DNA of 64,000 nt, from positions 1 to 64,000 of the forward strand of contig DATGMD010000037.1 of the NCBI GenBank assembly GCA_035293805.1, in the 5' to 3' direction. The stretch's first letter is position 1. Every line of letters starts with the position of its first letter. The position numbers and the translations under genes were made by a program. The notes under the pieces are model-generated. The model ran no database searches and was not told where the DNA came from. It saw only the letters and a list, made by a program, of their open reading frames with translations. Positions 60,094-64,000 of the stretch are shown piece after piece. The stretch comes from JAJPHF01 sp035293805 (GTDB taxonomy: Bacteria > Chloroflexota > UBA6077 > JAJPHF01).

Positions 60094-61478
60094 TGCAGGC
60101 TAACGGCACGGCGCGAGCAGCGAGCGAGTCCCGGCCATCCTCGCCGTTGCCCCGCAACGCTGCGGTATCCGGCGCGAAGGGCGCCGGGGGGCGGGCGGAC
60201 GACCGCCGCCCACGCGTTGCGATGGTCTCCTCGACGTACTACGTGGCCGACCCGCGCATCCGCCGGCAGGCCGAGGCGCTGGTGGCGCACGGCTATGCCG
60301 TCGACGTCATCTGTCAGCGGCAGGAGGGCGAAGCGCCCGCCGAGGACGTGGCCGGCGTGCGCGTCTACCGCGTCGGCGGCGTGCGCTACCGCGGCCAGAG
60401 CCTGGTGCAGTACGCGCGGGTCTACGGCGGCTTCTTCCTCGCCGCGCTGGCGCTGCTCACGCGCCTCCAGCGCCGCCACGACTATGCCGCCGTGCAGGTC
60501 TACAGCATGCCCGAGGCGCTGGTCCTCACGGCGATCGGCCCGAAGCTGGCCGGCGTGCCGCTGATCTACGACGCGGGCGACCTGACGACCGAGCTGTACG
60601 CGGCGAAGTTCGGCGACCGGAGCGTGCCCTTGATGGCAGGCGCGCTGCGGCTCCAGGAGGCCTTCTGCCTGCGGCTCGCCGATCTGGTCGTCACCGTCCA
60701 CGAGGATTACCGCCAGCGCGTGCTGGCGCGCGGCGTGCCAGCCGAGCGCGTCGTGGTGGCTATGAACCTGCCGGACGAGCGGCTGTTCCACCCGGGCCTG
60801 CGCGAGACGCCGGGGGCGCTGCCGCCCGGCTTCGAGCGGCCCGCGGCCGGCCCGCAGCCGTTCATCGTGGTGAACCACGGCTCCTGGGTCGAGCGCTACG
60901 GCACGGACCTGTCCGTCGAGGCGGTGGGCCTGCTGCGCGACCGCATTCCCGAGCTGCGGCTGCTGATCTACGGCGATGGCGACCTGCGGCCGCGGCTCAC
61001 GGCGCTCGTGGAGCGCCTGGACCTGCGCGACCGCGTGTACCTCGCCCCCCACTACCTGCCGGTCGAGACCATGCCGGGGCTGCTCGCGGCGGCGGACGCG
61101 GGGATCGTGCCGTCGCGCTCCGACGCCTTCACGGAGACCATGCTGCCGAACAAGCTGCTCGAGTATCTAGCATTGGGACTGCCCACGGTGGTCACGCGCA
61201 CGCGGACGATCGTGGCGCACGTGCCGGAGAACGTGGTCGAGTACTGCGCGCCCGGCGACGTGGCCGATCTGGCCCGGGCCATCGAGCGCATCTGGCGCGA
61301 CCCCCAGCGCCGCGCCGCGCTCGCGCGCGCCGCGCTCGACTTCAGCGCCGCCCACCGCTGGTCCGACGCCGCCGCGCGCTATTGCGCCGCCGTCGACGAG
61401 CTGGTGGCGCGTCACGGCCGCGTGCCGGCGGCGCCCGTGCAGCGCGCGCTGGCGGCGAGTGCGAGGAGGTCGCGATGA
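60093..61478 (+). CDS. glycosyltransferase family 4-like protein
   Basis: A 461-aa GT4-type glycosyltransferase. The N-terminal domain starts at about residue 40 (RVAMVSSTYYVADPRIRRQAEALVAHGY), after a 40-residue low-complexity lead. The donor domain has LLIYGDGDLRPRL, YLPVETMPGLLAAADAGIVPSRSD and the EX7E-like FTETMLPNKLLEYLALGLPTV. It is fused to nothing else and probably adds a later sugar. ATG 60093 overlaps the flippase TGA by one base. Confidence 0.88.
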   Translation: MQANGTARAASESRPSSPLPRNAAVSGAKGAGGRADDRRPRVAMVSSTYYVADPRIRRQAEALVAHGYAVDVICQRQEGEAPAEDVAGVRVYRVGGVRYRGQSLVQYARVYGGFFLAALALLTRLQRRHDYAAVQVYSMPEALVLTAIGPKLAGVPLIYDAGDLTTELYAAKFGDRSVPLMAGALRLQEAFCLRLADLVVTVHEDYRQRVLARGVPAERVVVAMNLPDERLFHPGLRETPGALPPGFERPAAGPQPFIVVNHGSWVERYGTDLSVEAVGLLRDRIPELRLLIYGDGDLRPRLTALVERLDLRDRVYLAPHYLPVETMPGLLAAADAGIVPSRSDAFTETMLPNKLLEYLALGLPTVVTRTRTIVAHVPENVVEYCAPGDVADLARAIERIWRDPQRRAALARAALDFSAAHRWSDAAARYCAAVDELVARHGRVPAAPVQRALAASARRSR

Positions 61479-62305
61479 GGCGAGGCGCCCTGGGGCCGGG
61501 CGGCAGGCTCAGGCTCGCCCGGCTGATGGTCGTCGCCCTGGCGGCCGGGCTAGCTCTCCTGCCCGCCTTCGGGCAGGCGCTCGACCGTGACAGCGCCGAG
61601 CGCGAGCTGCTCACGCTCACCAACTCCGACCGCACCTCGAACGGCCTCGCGTCGCTGCGCCCGAACGACCCGTTGGCCGACGTGGCTCGCGACCGCAGCG
61701 AAGACATGGCGGATCGCAACTACTTCAGCCACGAGATCCCGCCCGACGGCCATTACTTCGAGTCGCTGCTGCCCCCCGCCGGGCTGGACTACCGCCTGGC
61801 CGGCGAGAACATCGCGCGCAACAATGCCAGCGACCGCGAGACGGTGCAGCGCGCCGAGACGGGCTTCCTGAACAGCCCGCCCCACCGTGCCAACATCATG
61901 GAGGCGCAGTACCGCGACATCGGTGTGGGCGCCTGGGACCGCGCGGACGGCATGAAGTACTTCACCGTCCTGTTCCTGACGCCGCTGGCGGCCGGCGCCG
62001 CGACCCCGCCCTCGCGCCTGCTGACCGCGCCGCCGGCGGCGTCGGACGAGGCCACGCCGCGCTTGGCCGAGGCGCTGCTCGGCCCAGCCGGCACGGCGCA
62101 CGCGCAGGCGCAGGTGCCGAGCGACGAGAGCGAGGTGCCGACCACCAGCGAGGGGAGCGGGCGCATCGTCAGCAACGGGCCGCCGCCCGCGCCGCTGGCC
62201 AGCCAGCCGCGCCTGGCCGCCGAGGTGGTCGCCGGCCAGCCGGCCCAGCTGGGCCTGCTCGACGGCATCATTACCCGCGTGCTCAAGCTGTACCTGAGCG
62301 TGTGA
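61475..62305 (+). CDS. secreted CAP-domain (SCP/PR1-like) protein
   Basis: A 276-aa protein with an N-terminal signal or anchor helix (LMVVALAAGLALLPAFGQA) and a CAP domain (about 40-170). The signature segments are ELLTLTNSDRTSNGLASLRPN, ADRNYFSHEIP (His of the CAP cavity), LAGENIARNNAS and SPPHRANIMEAQYRDIGVG. The last 100 residues are a Pro/Ala/Ser tail. CAP proteins are extracellular; in bacteria some bind sterols, metals or act on the wall. The location suggests a role at the polysaccharide surface. ATG 61475 overlaps the previous stop and has GAGGAGG. Confidence 0.87.
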   Translation: MRRGALGPGGRLRLARLMVVALAAGLALLPAFGQALDRDSAERELLTLTNSDRTSNGLASLRPNDPLADVARDRSEDMADRNYFSHEIPPDGHYFESLLPPAGLDYRLAGENIARNNASDRETVQRAETGFLNSPPHRANIMEAQYRDIGVGAWDRADGMKYFTVLFLTPLAAGAATPPSRLLTAPPAASDEATPRLAEALLGPAGTAHAQAQVPSDESEVPTTSEGSGRIVSNGPPPAPLASQPRLAAEVVAGQPAQLGLLDGIITRVLKLYLSV

Positions 62306-62306
62306 C

Positions 62307-63104
62307 GTGGAGCCCAAGACGCTGTCCGAGCCGACTGCGACGACCAACGGCGCCGCGGCCGCCGGTCCCGCGCTGTACTGTGAGGGACTGACGAAGATCT
62401 ACCGCGGCCCGCGGCCGGTGCACGCCCTGCGCGGCGTGAGCCTGTCGGTCGAGCCGGGCGAGTTCGTGGCGATCATGGGGCCGTCGGGGTCCGGCAAGAG
62501 CACTCTCCTGCACCTGCTCGGCGGCATCGACACGCCGACCAGCGGGCGGGTGGTCATCGACGGCGTCGACCTGAGCACGCTCGACACGGCCGCGCTCACG
62601 CGCCTGCGCCGCGAGCGCACCGGCTTCATCTTCCAGTTCTTCAACCTCGTGCCCACGCTCACCGTGCGCGAGAACGTCGACCTGCCGTTCCTCCTCGGCG
62701 CGCCGGCCGGCGGGTACCGCCGCGAGCGGGTGCAGAACAACCTGCGCCGCATGGGCCTGGAGGGCTACGAGGACCACAGCCCGCAGCAGCTCTCCGGCGG
62801 CGAGCAGCAGCGGGTGGCCATCGCCCGCGCGCTGGTAACGCGCCCGGCGATCGTCTTCGCCGACGAGCCCACCGGCAACCTCGACTACGCGACCAGCGAG
62901 GAGATCCTCAACCTGCTTCAGACCTGCTCCCGCGAGTTCAACCAGACCATCGTGCTGGTGACGCACGACGCGCGCGCGGCGGCTTACGCCGACCGCGTGC
63001 TGTTCGTGCGCGACGGCCTGCTGCGCGAAGACATCCAGCTTGGGCGCCGGGAGGATCATCGTGCCGGGCCTCTCATTGCTCGCCTGGCGGAGCTTGGCCT
63101 CTAG
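62307..63104 (+). CDS. MacB/LolD-type ABC transporter ATP-binding protein
   Basis: A 265-aa ATPase with Walker A GPSGSGKST, Q-loop FIFQFFNLVPTL, signature LSGGEQQRVAIARAL, Walker B IVFADEP, D-loop TGNLD and H-loop VTHD. The signature with the Q in 'FNLVPTLTVRENV' is that of MacB/LolD-type exporters. It partners the FtsX-like permease starting at 63061 inside its own 3' end. The GTG 62307 start lies two bases after the CAP gene stop. The exported substrate is unknown, possibly a lipoprotein or surface peptide. Confidence 0.9.
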   Translation: MEPKTLSEPTATTNGAAAAGPALYCEGLTKIYRGPRPVHALRGVSLSVEPGEFVAIMGPSGSGKSTLLHLLGGIDTPTSGRVVIDGVDLSTLDTAALTRLRRERTGFIFQFFNLVPTLTVRENVDLPFLLGAPAGGYRRERVQNNLRRMGLEGYEDHSPQQLSGGEQQRVAIARALVTRPAIVFADEPTGNLDYATSEEILNLLQTCSREFNQTIVLVTHDARAAAYADRVLFVRDGLLREDIQLGRREDHRAGPLIARLAELGL

Positions 63105-64000
63105 GCCGCTCCGCACGCTCCTGACCCTCCTGGCGGTGGCGCTCGGCGTCGCCATGCTGGTCGCCGTGACCGCGACCAACGCCACGATCGACGCCAGCCT
63201 GCAAGAGGCTGCCAACCGCCTCGTCGGCAACGTGGACGCCGAGGTCCGCAGCTTCGGCGGCGCCGGCTTCACCCGCCAGACCGCCGACGCCATCCTGCGC
63301 CTGCCCGAGGTCGAGCGTCGCGGCGACGACGTCCTGGCCGCGCCCACCGTCCACAAGCGCGTGTTCTACCGCACCGACGCCGGCACGCAGGGTTTCGTCG
63401 AATTGATCGGCATCGACCCGGCAAAAGCCCGGCTGATGGAGACGTTCGGCGTCCAGCAGGGCGTGTTTCTCCCGACCGAGAGCATGCGTAACGTGATGGT
63501 GCTGGCCAGCTGGGCGAAGGCGCGCAACCTCGCGCCGGGCGACTTCATCCAGCTCATCAGCTACACGGGCTTGCAGCCGTTCCAGATCGTCGCCTTGCTC
63601 GACGACGCGGGCCTCGGCGAGACCGGTTACGGCCAGGTGGTGTACGTCTCGCTGCGGAGCGGCCAGGAGCTGTTCAACATGGCCGACCGCGTGGACCGCG
63701 TCGCCCTGAAGCTGCGCCCCGACGCGACCATGCCGCAGCTCGAGGCCGACCTGCGGCAGATCATGCAGCAGGACTACCTGGTGGTCCCGGCCGCCGAGCG
63801 GGCGCGCGGGCTGCGCGAGTCGGTGGCCGCGCTCCAGTACAGCCTGGACCTGTTCGGCATCCTGCCGCTGCTCGTCGGCGCCTTCTTCATCCTGAACAGC
63901 TTCCAGCTCAGCGTGGCCGAGCGGCAGCGCGAGCTGGCGCTGCTCCGCGTGGGCGGCGCGACGCCCGGCCAGGTGATGCGCCTGGTGCTCTGGGAAGCCC
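63061..64000 (+). CDS. FtsX-like/MacB_PCD ABC permease, cut by the window end
   Basis: The frame starts at GTG 63061 behind GGGAGGATCATC and runs open to base 64000, giving about 313 residues of an unfinished protein. It begins VPGLSLLAWRSLASRPLRTLL, with one membrane helix (about 20-40). A periplasmic MacB_PCD-type domain follows (about 45-260), then FGILPLLVGAFFILNSFQLSVAERQRELALLRVGGATPGQ, the start of the FtsX permease domain. It overlaps the ATPase gene by 44 bp in another frame. The missing C-terminal part should hold more helices. Confidence 0.85.
   Translation, partial: MPGLSLLAWRSLASRPLRTLLTLLAVALGVAMLVAVTATNATIDASLQEAANRLVGNVDAEVRSFGGAGFTRQTADAILRLPEVERRGDDVLAAPTVHKRVFYRTDAGTQGFVELIGIDPAKARLMETFGVQQGVFLPTESMRNVMVLASWAKARNLAPGDFIQLISYTGLQPFQIVALLDDAGLGETGYGQVVYVSLRSGQELFNMADRVDRVALKLRPDATMPQLEADLRQIMQQDYLVVPAAERARGLRESVAALQYSLDLFGILPLLVGAFFILNSFQLSVAERQRELALLRVGGATPGQVMRLVLWEA

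Overview
The window is a very GC-rich, gene-dense stretch of a bacterial chromosome. The best guess for the source is an uncultured member of the Chloroflexota. The clues are the mix of secreted proteins with Thr-Ala-Thr-Pro linkers, an F420-type luciferase-like oxidoreductase, a membrane ETF:quinone oxidoreductase, a stand-alone KaiC-like ATPase, gatCAB, and frequent GTG starts. The taxonomy is inference; no rRNA or tRNA gene was recognised. Functions rest on motifs read by eye.

Left part (1-24 kb). After about 1 kb with no recognisable gene comes a broken secreted-protein gene on the minus strand (992-2420). Next are a GlsB-like membrane protein, a MiaB-type tRNA methylthiotransferase whose tail is made of a dispersed repeat, an EamA transporter, and a minus-strand AhpD/CMD-family gene with an in-frame TGA. 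That TGA sits at the second Cys of a CxxC motif and is followed by a hairpin that fits a bacterial SECIS, so it is a candidate selenoprotein. Then come an NMNAT-like nucleotidyltransferase, an orphan OmpR-type regulator, a beta-hydroxyacid dehydrogenase, and an electron-transfer module: etfB, etfA, a small membrane protein and a heme/Fe-S membrane oxidoreductase of the EMO type. A Uma2 protein, a DUF11/PEP-CTERM-like surface protein, a second CMD protein without Cys, an orphan NMT1-type binding lipoprotein and a 1562-residue glutamate synthase follow.

Middle part (24-48 kb). A Phd/YefM antitoxin is followed by a frameshifted PIN toxin and a shrunken RidA remnant. On the minus strand are a beta-propeller protein, the tungstate uptake genes tupA-tupB-tupC and a ModE-like regulator. 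A Rieske protein, another orphan NMT1-type lipoprotein and a ferritin-like di-iron protein follow. Then come arginase, a VOC protein, a PIN/antitoxin pair, a Nudix-pyrophosphatase fusion, a secreted and a membrane protein, and an LLM oxidoreductase. The gatC-gatA-kaiC-cheY-gatB run, a coiled-coil protein and a NarL-type histidine kinase close this part.

Right part (49-64 kb). One long plus-strand locus makes and exports a polysaccharide: Wzz/BY-kinase, priming sugar transferase, two paralogous Gfo/Idh/MocA dehydrogenases with a polysaccharide deacetylase-like gene between them, DegT aminotransferase, Wzy-like polymerase, two glycosyltransferases and a Wzx flippase. A CAP-domain protein and a MacB/LolD-type ABC exporter (permease cut by the window edge) follow.

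Five copies of a GC-rich dispersed repeat lie at the 3' ends of genes. Several have ACCTA...TAGGT ends, and two genes take their TAA stop from the repeat end. Two near-identical copies flank gatCA-kaiC-cheY.
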